The notes below the pieces were generated by a model, which saw only the letters and a list, made by a program, of their open reading frames with translations, was not told where the DNA came from and made no database searches. Made by a program: the position numbers and the translations under genes. 64,000 nt of DNA from Homoserinibacter sp. YIM 151385 (lineage in GTDB: Bacteria > Actinomycetota > Actinomycetes > Actinomycetales > Microbacteriaceae): contig NZ_CP115175.1 in the NCBI RefSeq assembly GCF_027912415.1, positions 1,798,001 to 1,862,000 of the forward strand. Reading direction: 5' to 3'. Position 1 is the first letter of the stretch, and every line of letters starts with the position of its first letter. This document shows positions 15,279 to 23,361 of the stretch, piece by piece.

Positions 15279-16106
15279 TCAGCCGGCCGCGAGCTCCCGG
15301 GCCCGGGCCAGCGCCGCCGCCGTGGCGCGGTCGAACACGGCCGACAGCTCCGCCGCCTCGAGCTCGGCGATCGCGCGCTCCGTCGTGCCCTTCGGGCTGG
15401 TGACACGACGACGGAGCTCGGCCGGGTCGCCCTCCGAGCGGGCGAGCAGCTCGCTCGCGCCGCGGAAGGTCCCCTCGACCATGACCGCGGCCTGCTCGGC
15501 CGTGAAGCCCATCCCGACCGCCGTCCGGCTCAGCTGCTCGATGAGGAAGAAGACGTAGGCCGGCCCCGAGCCGCTGATCGTCGAGAGCGCGTCGATCTGC
15601 GACTCCGGCACCTCGAGGACCTCCCCGACCGTCTCGAAGACGGCGCGCACGAGGCCCAGATCCTCGGCATCCCCCCGCGACCCGGCCGCGATGCCGGTCA
15701 CGCCGCGCCCGACGAGCGACGGCGTGTTCGGCATGGCCCGCACGACGACGTTCGGCACGAGCGCCTCCATGGATGCGGTCGTCACCCCCGCCGCGACGCT
15801 CACGAGGATCGTGTCCGGCTCGAGCGCCGGCGCCACCTCGCGGAGGAGGTCCGCCACCATCCCGGGCTTCACGCCGATGATGGCGACCCGGGCGCCGGCG
15901 AGCGCGATGCGGTTCGCCTCCGGCTCCAGCTCGGTCGCGAGGGAGGTGACCTCGGGGGCGCGGAGGGCCGCCGCCTTCGCCTCGGTGCGGTTCGTGACGC
16001 GGATGCCGCCGTCGACGACGACGCCGTCCGCGGTGAGACCCGAGAGGATCGCACCGCCCATCGAGCCGGTTCCGAGGATCGCGATGCGGGGCAGGTCGAC
16101 GCTCAT
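15279..16106 (-). CDS. proC: Pyrroline-5-carboxylate reductase
   Basis: 275 aa, standard for the family. The N-terminal Rossmann fold starts IAILGTGSMGGAILSGL; the C-terminal helical domain contains the signature SQIDALSTISGSGPAYVFFL followed by the helix where the substrate carboxylate binds. It catalyses the last NAD(P)H-dependent step of proline synthesis. It is convergent with ktrA (36-nt gap) and divergent from the CDF gene at 16158. Its proximity to the serB1/bS22/HTH block is conserved in Actinobacteria. Confidence 0.95.
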   Translation of the reverse strand: MSVDLPRIAILGTGSMGGAILSGLTADGVVVDGGIRVTNRTEAKAAALRAPEVTSLATELEPEANRIALAGARVAIIGVKPGMVADLLREVAPALEPDTILVSVAAGVTTASMEALVPNVVVRAMPNTPSLVGRGVTGIAAGSRGDAEDLGLVRAVFETVGEVLEVPESQIDALSTISGSGPAYVFFLIEQLSRTAVGMGFTAEQAAVMVEGTFRGASELLARSEGDPAELRRRVTSPKGTTERAIAELEAAELSAVFDRATAAALARARELAAG

Positions 16107-16157
16107 GACTCCGAGTGTAGGTTGGAGGCCTCACCGGGACAGAGGGAGCGGGGCTGC

Positions 16158-17120
16158 ATGAGCGCGTCAGGCGGGGCGAAGGCGGTCGTGGCCGCGCTGC
16201 TGGCGAACACCGGGATCGCGGTGACGAAGTTCGTCGCCTTCCTCGTCTCGGGCTCCAGCTCGATGCTCGCCGAGAGCGTGCACTCCCTCGCCGACGCCGG
16301 CAACCAGCTGCTCCTGCTGCTCGGCGGTCGCCGGGCGCGCCGCGCGGCCGACGCCGAGCACCCCTTCGGCTACGGCCGCGAGCGCTACGTCTACGCCTTC
16401 GTCGTCGCGATCATCCTCTTCTCCGTCGGCGGCATGTTCTCGCTCTACGAGGGCATCGAGAAGATCCAGCACCCGCACGAGCTCGACAACGTGTGGCTGC
16501 CGATCATCGTCCTGCTCATCGCGATCGTGCTCGAGTCGCTGTCGCTGCGCACCGCCGTCCGGGAGTCGAACCACGTCCGCGGGAAGCAGGGCTGGGTGCA
16601 GTTCGTGCGCCGCGCGAAGAGCCCCGAGCTGCCGGTCGTGCTCCTCGAGGACGTCGCCGCGCTCACCGGCCTCGTGCTCGCGCTCCTCGGCGTCGGCCTC
16701 ACCGCCATCACCGGCGACGCCGTCTTCGACGCGATCGGCACGATCTGCATCGGCGTGCTCCTCGTGCTCGTGGCGATCATCCTCGGCATCGAGACGAAGA
16801 GCCTCCTCGTCGGCGAGGGCGCGACGCCGGAGGAGACGCAGCGCATCCGCGAGGTCTTCAACGCGCACCGCGAGGTCGAGGCGCTCATCCACATGAAGAC
16901 GCTCTACCTCGGGCCGGAGGAGCTCATGATCGCGGCGAAGGTCGCGTTCCCGAGCCAGACCCGTATCGCCGAGGTCGCCGCCTCCATCAACCGGCTCGAG
17001 GCGGACCTGCGCGAGACGATCCCGCACGCCCGCGTCATCTACATCGAGCCCGACATCTACGTGACGCCCGGCGAGGGCAGCCCCTCGACGGACGCGATCG
17101 TCATCAAGGCGAGCGACTAG
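16158..17120 (+). CDS. Cation diffusion facilitator family transporter
   Basis: 320 aa from ATG at 16158, preceded by a G-rich RBS. Six membrane helices are predictable; the metal-site motif HSLADAGNQ in helix 2 and EDVAALTGLVLAL in helix 5 supply the acidic and His ligands. The C-terminal cytoplasmic domain (near residue 235 onward) contains HREVEALIHMKTLYLGPEEL, the metal-sensing dimer domain. It belongs to the CDF branch often annotated as Zn/Co/Fe efflux. It differs clearly from the other CDF gene at 8434-9420, so the genome has at least two. Confidence 0.9.
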   Translation: MSASGGAKAVVAALLANTGIAVTKFVAFLVSGSSSMLAESVHSLADAGNQLLLLLGGRRARRAADAEHPFGYGRERYVYAFVVAIILFSVGGMFSLYEGIEKIQHPHELDNVWLPIIVLLIAIVLESLSLRTAVRESNHVRGKQGWVQFVRRAKSPELPVVLLEDVAALTGLVLALLGVGLTAITGDAVFDAIGTICIGVLLVLVAIILGIETKSLLVGEGATPEETQRIREVFNAHREVEALIHMKTLYLGPEELMIAAKVAFPSQTRIAEVAASINRLEADLRETIPHARVIYIEPDIYVTPGEGSPSTDAIVIKASD

Positions 17121-17124
17121 GCGC

Positions 17125-17205
17125 GCGCTCAGCGGTGCGCGCGCCGGGCGCGCTCAGCGGTGCGCGCTCAGCGGTGCGCGCTCAGCGGTGCGCGCTCAGC
17201 GGTGC
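17125..17205. repeat. 14-nt repeat, five copies, overlapping the tadA stop codon
   Basis: The unit GCGCTCAGCGGTGC occurs at 17125-17138, then four times in perfect tandem at 17150-17205. The last copy contains the tadA stop codon (TGA at 17198-17196 on the minus strand), so the array is a duplication of the gene's own 3' end into the gap between convergent genes. Confidence 0.85.
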
Positions 17206-17657
17206 GCGTCGAAGAAGGCTCGCAGCTGCGCCGAGGCCTCCTCGGCGAGCACGCCCGCGACGACCTCGACCCGGTGGTTGAGCCGGCGGTCGCGGAGCAG
17301 CTCGTGCACGCTCCCCACGGCGCCCGCCTTCTCGTCCCAGGCGCCGAAGACGACGCGCGGGATGCGGGCCGCGAGGATCGCGCCCGCGCAGAGCACGCAG
17401 GGCTCGAGCGTCACGACGAGGGTCGCGCCCTCGAGGCGCCACCCGCCCCGGGCCTCCGCGCCGCGGCGGATCGCGAGGACCTCCGCGTGCGCGGTCGGGT
17501 CGCCCAGCAGCTCGCGCTCGTTGCCGGCCTCCGCGAGGACCGCGCCGTCCGCATCCAGCAGCACCGCGCCGACCGGCACGTCGCCCGTCCGGGTCGCCGC
17601 CGCCGCGATCTCGAGCGCGCGCCGCATCCAGCGCTCGTCGTCCGCGTCGGGCCGCAT
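17196..17657 (-). CDS. tadA: tRNA adenosine deaminase TadA (nucleoside deaminase)
   Basis: 153 aa. The zinc-dependent deaminase signature is complete: THAEVLAI (His ligand and catalytic Glu) and TLEPCVLCAGA (two Cys ligands). TadA converts A34 to inosine in tRNA-Arg(ACG), and such a tRNA gene is present in this window at 55181-55253. The start is ATG at 17657 (MRPDADDERWMRRALEIA). The C-terminus FDAHR ends inside the 14-nt tandem repeat, so small changes in that array would alter the tail. Confidence 0.93.
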   Translation of the reverse strand: MRPDADDERWMRRALEIAAAATRTGDVPVGAVLLDADGAVLAEAGNERELLGDPTAHAEVLAIRRGAEARGGWRLEGATLVVTLEPCVLCAGAILAARIPRVVFGAWDEKAGAVGSVHELLRDRRLNHRVEVVAGVLAEEASAQLRAFFDAHR

Positions 17658-17699
17658 CCCGCATCCTCTCGCCGCCCGCTCGGACGGTAGCCTGAGCCT

Positions 17700-18335
17700 A
17701 TGCGAGTGCACGTTGCCGACCATCCCCTCGTCACCCACAAGCTGACGGTCCTCCGCGACGAGCGCACCCCCGCGCCGACGTTCCGTGCGCTCGCCGAGGA
17801 GCTCGTGACGCTCCTCGCCTACGAGGCGACGCGCGGCGTCCGCACGCAGGAGGTCACGGTGCGCACGCCGGTCGCCGAAGCGCGCGGGCTCGCCATCGCC
17901 GACCCGAAGCCGCTCGTCGTGCCCATCCTCCGCGCCGGGCTCGGGATGCTGGAGGGCATGGTCAAGCTGGTCCCGACCGCCGAGGTCGGCTTCCTCGGGA
18001 TGGTCCGCAACGAGGAGACGCTGCAGCCGGAGACCTACGCGGAGCGGCTGCCCGAGGACCTCTCCGACCGCCAGTGCTTCGTCATCGACCCGATGCTCGC
18101 GACCGGCGGCTCGCTCATCGCCGCGATCGACTTCCTGCTCGCGCGCGGCGCCCGGGATGTCACCGCGGTCTGCCTCATCGCCTCCCCCGAGGGCCTCGCC
18201 GCCGTCGAGCGGGCGATGGAGGGCCGGGCGGACGTGTCGATCGTGCTCGGCGCGGTCGACGAGAAGCTGAACGAGGTCGGCTACATCGTGCCCGGCCTGG
18301 GGGATGCGGGCGATCGGCTCTACGGCCTGGTCTGA
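17700..18335 (+). CDS. upp: Uracil phosphoribosyltransferase
   Basis: 211 aa, typical length. It begins [20 protein letters not shown] and contains the PRPP-binding loop [16 protein letters not shown]; the C-terminal [15 protein letters not shown] is the family's uracil-binding signature. It catalyses uracil + PRPP to UMP in pyrimidine salvage. It is divergent from tadA with 42 nt between, a common actinobacterial arrangement. A 64-nt hairpin element follows 20 nt after the stop. Confidence 0.96.
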   Translation: MRVHVADHPLVTHKLTVLRDERTPAPTFRALAEELVTLLAYEATRGVRTQEVTVRTPVAEARGLAIADPKPLVVPILRAGLGMLEGMVKLVPTAEVGFLGMVRNEETLQPETYAERLPEDLSDRQCFVIDPMLATGGSLIAAIDFLLARGARDVTAVCLIASPEGLAAVERAMEGRADVSIVLGAVDEKLNEVGYIVPGLGDAGDRLYGLV

Positions 18336-18355
18336 CCCCCGCGCTCCTCTCGCGA

Positions 18356-18419
18356 TAGACATGTCTGCGGCGCGAGGGACGGCGTCGTGCCGGGGTCCGC
18401 GCCGCAATAGACATGTCTA
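18356..18419. repeat. 64-nt intergenic hairpin element with AGACATGTCT palindromes
   Basis: The 10-bp palindrome AGACATGTCT occurs at 18357-18366 and 18409-18418. Together with GCGGCGCG (18367-18374) and CGCGCCGC (18398-18405) they form a long inverted repeat with a 3-nt bulge. It lies just past the upp stop and may serve as a terminator. Confidence 0.65.
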
Positions 18420-18467
18420 CGGCGGGGTGCAGCGCAGGGTGCGGCGAGAGGTCGCCGCGAGCGCGGG

Positions 18468-18504
18468 TTGACAGATGTTGCGCGCGTGCAAGAAACTTGC
18501 ACGC
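18468..18504 (+). promoter_or_regulatory. Promoter with perfect 9-bp dyad abutting a start codon
   Basis: TTGACA at 18468-18473 followed by the perfect inverted repeat GCGTGCAAG-AAA-CTTGCACGC at 18484-18504, which ends at the base before ATG at 18505. The dyad covers the expected -10 region (17-nt spacing falls near 18491), so a bound repressor would block RNA polymerase. Transcription would begin at or near the ATG, giving a leaderless message. Confidence 0.6.
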
Positions 18505-18606
18505 ATGACCGCCCTTCCGCACACCCAGTTCGCCCGCGAGGTGGATGGGGTCGTCGGCATGATGATGCCGACGGACGCGGTCATGTGCTGTCGAATGTGC
18601 GCCTGA
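18505..18606 (+). CDS. Cys-rich-tailed short ORF, possible leader peptide
   Basis: 33 aa, MTALPHTQFAREVDGVVGMM onward, ending in the tail AVMCCRMCA with Cys at 28, 29 and 32. No database family is recognised by eye. Mycobacterial polycysteine leader ORFs are leaderless and sense cysteine-tRNA supply; this ORF shares the Cys cluster near the stop and the apparent leaderless start. A perfect 8-bp hairpin, GTCGGCAT-GATG-ATGCCGAC (18553-18572), lies within it, and another, GTCCGGG/CCCGGAC (18653-18680), lies between it and the next gene. It could equally be a short regulatory protein. The coding call depends on the promoter context. Confidence 0.45.
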   Translation: MTALPHTQFAREVDGVVGMMMPTDAVMCCRMCA

Positions 18607-18792
18607 GAGGCCGTTCCCGCCCGAGTCCCCATGGATCCCGCTGACGTGCATCGTCCGGGTCCAGGCGAGGACTCCCGGACCCCGTCGCGATCGACGGATG
18701 CGTCCGCACCTCTGCACGACGACGACACAGCGAGGCGAGCTCCGATGGATGAGACCCGGACGCCGCCCGCGCAGCCTGAAGGATTCGACACC

Positions 18793-19596
18793 ATGTCCCT
18801 CGCGACCATCGACACCATCCGCCCCGCCCGCCGCCGGCCCGCCGCGCCCGCCCCGGCATCCCCCGTCCGCGCCGTCCCGCCGATCGGCGACTCGGCGCCC
18901 GCCCCGGCTCCTGCGGCCGATGGCGCCGCCGCGGCCCCCGCGACCACGCCGTCATCCGCGGAGGCCGGCCGCATCCGCGCCGTGCCCGCCGGCACCGAGG
19001 CCCGCGGCTTCGCCCTGTACGTCGGCCTCGACGAGGAGACCGCGGTGCGCGCCGGCACCGACCTCGGCACCGTGGTCCAGGCGATCAAGCGCCTCCTCGG
19101 CGATCTCGTGCCCGGCGCCGAGACCTACGCGTCCGTCGCGCTCGCCCCCGTCGGCGCGGGCGGCCGCGACGTGGATGTCGTGCGGCTCGCCCTGCAGGAC
19201 CCGGCCGCGCTCGCGAAGCACCGCCAGGCGGCGGCGCCGGCCCAGGAGCCGGAGGCGCGCGGAGGTGTCGTGATCGACATCTCGCGCAAGCGCGTCCAGC
19301 TCGACGGCGAGACCGCGCCCCTCACCTACAAGGAGTTCGAGCTGCTGCAGTTCCTCGTGCTCCGCGAGGGCCGCACGATCGACCGGCAGGAGATCATCCA
19401 GTCGCTCTGGGCCGAGACGACCGAGGAGGAGGCCCCGAACGAGCGCACGATCGACGTGCACGTCCGACGCCTCCGCTCCAAGCTCGGCGCCTACGAGGAC
19501 ATCGTGCGCACCGTCCGCGGCGCCGGCTACCGCTTCGACCGCCACGCGGACGTCGCGATCCGCTGGGCGTCCACGCCCTCGCCCGACGTCTTCTGA
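18793..19596 (+). CDS. Winged-helix (OmpR/PhoB C-terminal type) transcriptional regulator
   Basis: 267 aa from ATG at 18793, preceded by the RBS-like GAAGGA; an upstream in-frame ATG at 18631 would add 54 low-complexity residues. Residues 1-65 are a Pro/Ala-rich linker. Residues 70-140 form a small alpha/beta domain (RGFALYVGLDEETAVRAGTD) that is not a receiver: no phospho-acceptor Asp pattern is visible. Residues 155-255 are the OmpR-type wHTH (LTYKEFELLQFLVLREGRTI, then TIDVHVRRLRSKLG and GAGYRF). No kinase is adjacent. The ligand or partner domain at the N-terminus is unidentified. Confidence 0.8.
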   Translation: MSLATIDTIRPARRRPAAPAPASPVRAVPPIGDSAPAPAPAADGAAAAPATTPSSAEAGRIRAVPAGTEARGFALYVGLDEETAVRAGTDLGTVVQAIKRLLGDLVPGAETYASVALAPVGAGGRDVDVVRLALQDPAALAKHRQAAAPAQEPEARGGVVIDISRKRVQLDGETAPLTYKEFELLQFLVLREGRTIDRQEIIQSLWAETTEEEAPNERTIDVHVRRLRSKLGAYEDIVRTVRGAGYRFDRHADVAIRWASTPSPDVF

Positions 19597-19651
19597 CCCG
19601 AGACGGCACGCGGCATCCGCGGCTGTCGGCGGGTCGCCGTAGCGTGATCGC

Positions 19652-20353
19652 ATGGACGTCATCCTCATCCCCGGCTTCTGGCTCGACGCGTCCTCCTGGG
19701 ACGCGGTGATCCCCGCGATCCGGGAGGCGGGGCACGAGCCGCGGCCGCTGACGCTGCCCGGTCTGGAGTCAGCGGCCTCGCCGCGGTCCGACATCGGCCT
19801 CGAAGACCACGTGGATGCGGTCGTCGCCGCGATCGACGCGGCCGACGGTCCCGTCGTCCTCGTCGGGCACTCCGGCGGCGGAGCGATCGCCTACGACGCA
19901 GCCGACCGGCGCGTGGACCAGGTGGCCCGGATCATCTACGTCGACTCCGGCCCGCTCTCCGAGGGAGCCGCGATCAACGAGGAGCTGCCCGCCGAGGGAG
20001 GCGAGATCCCGCTGCCCGACTGGAGCGCCTTCGAGGATGCGGAGCTCGCGGGCTTCGACGAGGGCGGCCTCGCCGCCTTCCGAGCGCGCGCCGTGCCGCA
20101 GCCGCTCCGCGTCGCGACCGACCGCCGCGTCCTCCGCGACGCGCGCCGACGCGACATCCCGGCGACCGTCATCTCGAGCACCATGTCGGCCGCGCTCATC
20201 CACGAGCTCGCGGCGGGCGGCCATCCCTTCATGGCCGAGTTCGCGACGCTCTCGGATGCCGTGATCGTGGAGCTCCCGACGGGCCACTGGCCGCAGCTCA
20301 CCCGCGGCGCCGAGCTCGGCGACGCGATCGCGGCGGCGCTGCCGGCGAGCTAG
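19652..20353 (+). CDS. Alpha/beta-fold hydrolase
   Basis: 233 aa. It begins MDVILIPGFWLDASSWDAVI, the first strand and oxyanion region of the fold. The nucleophile elbow is VGHSGGGAIAYD with Ser at about residue 71; the catalytic His is likely in ELPTGHWPQLTRG near residue 210. It is a small esterase/lipase-like enzyme of unknown substrate. It is monocistronic by position; its TAG stop overlaps the convergent VOC gene's stop inside CTAG. Confidence 0.85.
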   Translation: MDVILIPGFWLDASSWDAVIPAIREAGHEPRPLTLPGLESAASPRSDIGLEDHVDAVVAAIDAADGPVVLVGHSGGGAIAYDAADRRVDQVARIIYVDSGPLSEGAAINEELPAEGGEIPLPDWSAFEDAELAGFDEGGLAAFRARAVPQPLRVATDRRVLRDARRRDIPATVISSTMSAALIHELAAGGHPFMAEFATLSDAVIVELPTGHWPQLTRGAELGDAIAAALPAS

Positions 20354-20775
20354 CCGCGCAACTCGGTCCGGGCCGCTCCGGCACGGCTCACCCGCCAGGC
20401 GGTGTCGCCGTCGGGCGAGGCGTCGATGACGCAGAAGCGGTTGCCGTCGGGGTCCTCGAGGATCTCGTCGTCGGCCTCCGCCGGCCGCCCCGCCCAGTCG
20501 ATGTGCCGGGCGCCGAGGGCCAGCAGCCGCTCGACCTCCGCCGCCTGGTCGTCGGCATACAGGTCGAGGTGGATGCGCGGCGGCAGCGAGACCCGCGAGT
20601 GCCCGGCATCGAGCGACAGCGCGACGCCGCCCTCGCCGACGTTTCCCTCCGCCTCGAGGATCGCGAAGTCGACGTCCGGCTCGCGCCGCAGTCGCGCGTG
20701 CAGTGCGGCGCTCCAGAACTCGATCGCCCTCGCGAGGTCGTCGACGCCCATCACGATGCTCCCGATCCGCAGCAT
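20350..20775 (-). CDS. VOC-family (glyoxalase/bleomycin resistance fold) protein
   Basis: 141 aa from ATG at 20775, preceded by a run of G that can serve as RBS. It starts MLRIGSIVMGVDDLARAIEF and shows the paired beta-alpha-beta-beta-beta modules of the vicinal-oxygen-chelate fold, with EDPDGNRFCVIDA as the closing metal-binding strand. VOC proteins include glyoxalases, dioxygenases and drug-binding proteins; this one looks like the generic glyoxalase-like group. The start cannot be further upstream because no in-frame ATG/GTG with RBS exists. Confidence 0.85.
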   Translation of the reverse strand: MLRIGSIVMGVDDLARAIEFWSAALHARLRREPDVDFAILEAEGNVGEGGVALSLDAGHSRVSLPPRIHLDLYADDQAAEVERLLALGARHIDWAGRPAEADDEILEDPDGNRFCVIDASPDGDTAWRVSRAGAARTELRG

Positions 20776-20838
20776 CCCCCCATGCAACGCGCCCGCGCCC
20801 TCCCCGTCAACCGCCCCCCCTGCCGCCCGGCAGCCCGA

Positions 20839-21033
20839 CTTCCGAAATGCAGGACGATTCGCGGGCTGCGCCCGGCCTGCCGGGGCCTGCACGGCATCCC
20901 GGCGGCCCGCATCCTGCATTTCGGAAGGGGCGCCCGGCGGCGCTCTTCCGAAATGCAGGACGGGCTGCGCACCCGAGATCCGCCGCGCCCGAGAACTGCT
21001 GGGCGCACGCCGAACGGTCCTGCATTTCGGAAG
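20839..21033. repeat. Two tandem 89-nt hairpin elements with TTCCGAAATGCAGGA arms
   Basis: The 17-mer CTTCCGAAATGCAGGAC lies at 20839-20855 (+), 20911-20927 (-, one mismatch), 20945-20961 (+) and 21017-21033 (-). Each +/- pair encloses exactly 55 nt, so there are two 89-nt inverted-repeat units, 20839-20927 and 20945-21033. Both loops contain GGGCTGCGC, suggesting duplication of a single element. They fill the 301-nt gap downstream of the acyl-CoA oxidase gene (20776-21076); I see no gene there. Confidence 0.85.
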
Positions 21034-21076
21034 GGGTGCCCGGGGCGGGGGCGGGATGGTGTGGGGCGGTCCCGGG

Positions 21077-23164
21077 TCAGCGGCGCTTCGGGGAGGGCTC
21101 CGGGGTGGGCAGGGCGCCCGCCTCGCGGAGCTCCGTGTAGTGGGCGCGCGCCTCATCCTGGCGCGCGCGCTCGGCACCCGTCGCGATCTCGGCGCGAAGG
21201 TGCTCGGGGGCGAAGCCGAAGGCCTCGACGAGGTCGAGCGCCTGCGGCCGGAGGCGGGGCAGGAGCCGGTCGTCGATGTAGTCGGTGATCGCGTGCGCGC
21301 GGAAGGCGGAGAGCCGGCCGTTGAGGAGATACCAGGCGAGGTGCCGCTCGATCGTCGTGAAGCCGAAGAGGTCGCGGAGCCAGGTGAGGACCTGCCTCGT
21401 GCCGTCGTGCTCGATCGTCTCGAGCGCCTCCGTGAAGGCCTCCCACTGGAGGAGCTCGGCGTGCGCGATCGCGGTCTCGATGAGCTCGTTCTGGTTCTGG
21501 TTGAAGAGCTCGGCCGCGGCGTCCGCATCCAGCTTGGAGGCGTTGCGCATGCGGTTCGCGATCTCGCCCACCATGGTGTGCACGCGGTCGGTGAGGAGCT
21601 GCCGCTGCGAGTCGGCGTCGCGCACGAAGCCGACCGAGCGGGCGGTGGAGCCGAAGTCGGCGACCCGCTGCGCGAGCTGGCGGAGACCGGAGCGGTTGAG
21701 CGCCGCCTCCCCCACCTGGCCGGCGACGAACTGCGCGATGTCGCCGGCATCCGCCGAGCGCATGCGCTGCGCGAAGTCGCCGAGGAGGCGCTTCGCGACG
21801 AGCTGGAGGAGGACGTTGTTGTCGCCCTCGAAGGTCGCGTAGATGTCGAGGTCGGCACGGAGCTGCGTGAAGCGGTTCTCCGCGAGGAAGCCGGCACCGC
21901 CGCAGGCCTCGCGGCACTCCTGGAGGATGTCGAGTCCGGCCCAGGTGGAGAGCGGCTTGAGGGCGGCCGCGAGGGTCTCGAGATCCTGCCGGTCCTCGTC
22001 GGTGTCGTGCGCGCCGCTGAAGACGCCGTCGAACTTCTCGAGGAGACGCTCGTGCGCGAAGGACATCGCGTAGGTCTGGGCGAGGCGCGGCAGCAGCCGT
22101 CGCTGGTGGCGCTGGTAGTCGAGCAGCACGACCTCGGCGTCGTCGGCGCCGGCCGTGAACTGGCGGCGCTCGGCGGCGTAGCGGATCGCGATCGTGAGGG
22201 CGAGCTTCGCGGCGACCGTCGAGGAGCCGTCGAGCGAGACGCGGCCCTGCACGAGCGTGCCGAGCATGGTGAAGAAGCGGCGGCCGGGGCTCGCGATCGG
22301 CGAGGTGTAGGTGCCGTCGGCGGCGACCTGCCCGTAGCGGTCGAGGAGGTCGGTGCGCGGGATGCGGACCCGGTCGAAGTGGAGGCGCCCGTTGTCGATG
22401 CCGTTGAGCCCGCCCTTAAGGCCGTCGTCCTCGCCGCCGATGCCGGGCAGGAACGCCCCCGCCTCGTCGCGGATGGGCACATAGAAGGCGTGGACGCCGT
22501 GATCCACCCCCTTCGTGATGAGCTTCGCGAACAGCACCGCCGCGCGGCCGTCTTTCGCGGCGTTGCCGAGGTAGTCCTTCCAGGCGCCGCGGAAGGGCGT
22601 GTGGATGACGAACTCCTCGGCGGCCTCGTCGTAGGTGGCGGTCGTGCCGATGGAGGCGACATCCGAGCCGTGGCCGGTCTCGGTCATGGCGAAGGCGCCG
22701 GGCACGCGCAGGTCCATGGCGCCCGGGAGGTACGCCTCGTGGTGGCGCTCGGTGCCGAGGTGCAGGATCGCGGCCCCGAAGAGCCCCCACTGGACGCCCG
22801 CCTTGATCTGGAGGGAGGCGTCGCCGAGGACGAGCTCCTCGAAGGAGGCGATGTTGGCGCCGTGCGCCTCCTCGCCGCCGAGGGCGCGCGGGAAGGCGCG
22901 GTGGACGGCGCCGTCCGCGACGAGCTGACGCAGCTGCCCGAGGACGCGCTCGCGATGCTCGGCCATGCCGAGGCCGTCGATGCGGTGGTAGCGCTCCTCG
23001 CGGAGCAGCTCGCGCGAGTGCCGGCGCACCTCGCCCCATCGGCCGAGCAGGTGCTCGCCGAGCAGCGCGGTGTCGATGCTCGGGCCGGCGGCGGCCTCGC
23101 CGTCGTCGTGGTGGGCGGCGGGCAGCGCCTCGGCGGCGGGCTCGTCGAGCACTCGGGTGCGCAT
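21077..23164 (-). CDS. Acyl-CoA oxidase/dehydrogenase family flavoprotein
   Basis: 695 aa, the length of peroxisomal-type acyl-CoA oxidases rather than the 380 aa of short dehydrogenases. The FAD/substrate signature FAMTETGHGSDVASIGTTA lies near residues 160-180; EACGGAGFLAENRF and IYATFEGDNNVLLQLVAK (near 400-450) are typical oxidase-branch motifs, followed by the extra C-terminal helical domain. It is expected to oxidise acyl-CoA to trans-2-enoyl-CoA, reducing O2 to H2O2, in fatty-acid degradation. It is unlinked to other beta-oxidation genes here. A 197-nt gap with an imperfect dyad (about 23274-23311, CTGTCGA arms) separates it from the divergent MDR gene. Confidence 0.92.
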   Translation of the reverse strand: MRTRVLDEPAAEALPAAHHDDGEAAAGPSIDTALLGEHLLGRWGEVRRHSRELLREERYHRIDGLGMAEHRERVLGQLRQLVADGAVHRAFPRALGGEEAHGANIASFEELVLGDASLQIKAGVQWGLFGAAILHLGTERHHEAYLPGAMDLRVPGAFAMTETGHGSDVASIGTTATYDEAAEEFVIHTPFRGAWKDYLGNAAKDGRAAVLFAKLITKGVDHGVHAFYVPIRDEAGAFLPGIGGEDDGLKGGLNGIDNGRLHFDRVRIPRTDLLDRYGQVAADGTYTSPIASPGRRFFTMLGTLVQGRVSLDGSSTVAAKLALTIAIRYAAERRQFTAGADDAEVVLLDYQRHQRRLLPRLAQTYAMSFAHERLLEKFDGVFSGAHDTDEDRQDLETLAAALKPLSTWAGLDILQECREACGGAGFLAENRFTQLRADLDIYATFEGDNNVLLQLVAKRLLGDFAQRMRSADAGDIAQFVAGQVGEAALNRSGLRQLAQRVADFGSTARSVGFVRDADSQRQLLTDRVHTMVGEIANRMRNASKLDADAAAELFNQNQNELIETAIAHAELLQWEAFTEALETIEHDGTRQVLTWLRDLFGFTTIERHLAWYLLNGRLSAFRAHAITDYIDDRLLPRLRPQALDLVEAFGFAPEHLRAEIATGAERARQDEARAHYTELREAGALPTPEPSPKRR

Positions 23165-23361
23165 GCGTGACTCCTCTGCGGTGGGGACGGGATGACCGTA
23201 ACCCCGGCCGCCGACCTCGCCCCGAATGCTCGTGGAGGCCGACGAACCCGGCCCCGTGGCCTCCGCCCGCGTCTGTCGATGCCCTACAAGCTCCGGGCGT
23301 CTCGACAGGAGGAGTCCGCCGATTCCGGCACATGATCCGGATCGCCCCTAGCCTGTCGGGC

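Noticed and set aside
17125-17205. CRISPR or attachment site
   Set aside because: Short tandem duplication of a gene end, no spacers, no integrase or mobile genes nearby.
18793-19596. Two-component response regulator
   Set aside because: The DNA-binding domain is OmpR-type but the N-terminal domain shows no phospho-acceptor aspartate pattern and no kinase is adjacent.
20839-21033. CRISPR array
   Set aside because: Only four copies in alternating orientation, with hairpin geometry and no cas genes.
20402-23170. 922-aa plus-strand frame across the acyl-CoA oxidase gene
   Set aside because: Shadow of the oxidase gene; low-complexity translation, passes through the intergenic hairpin elements.
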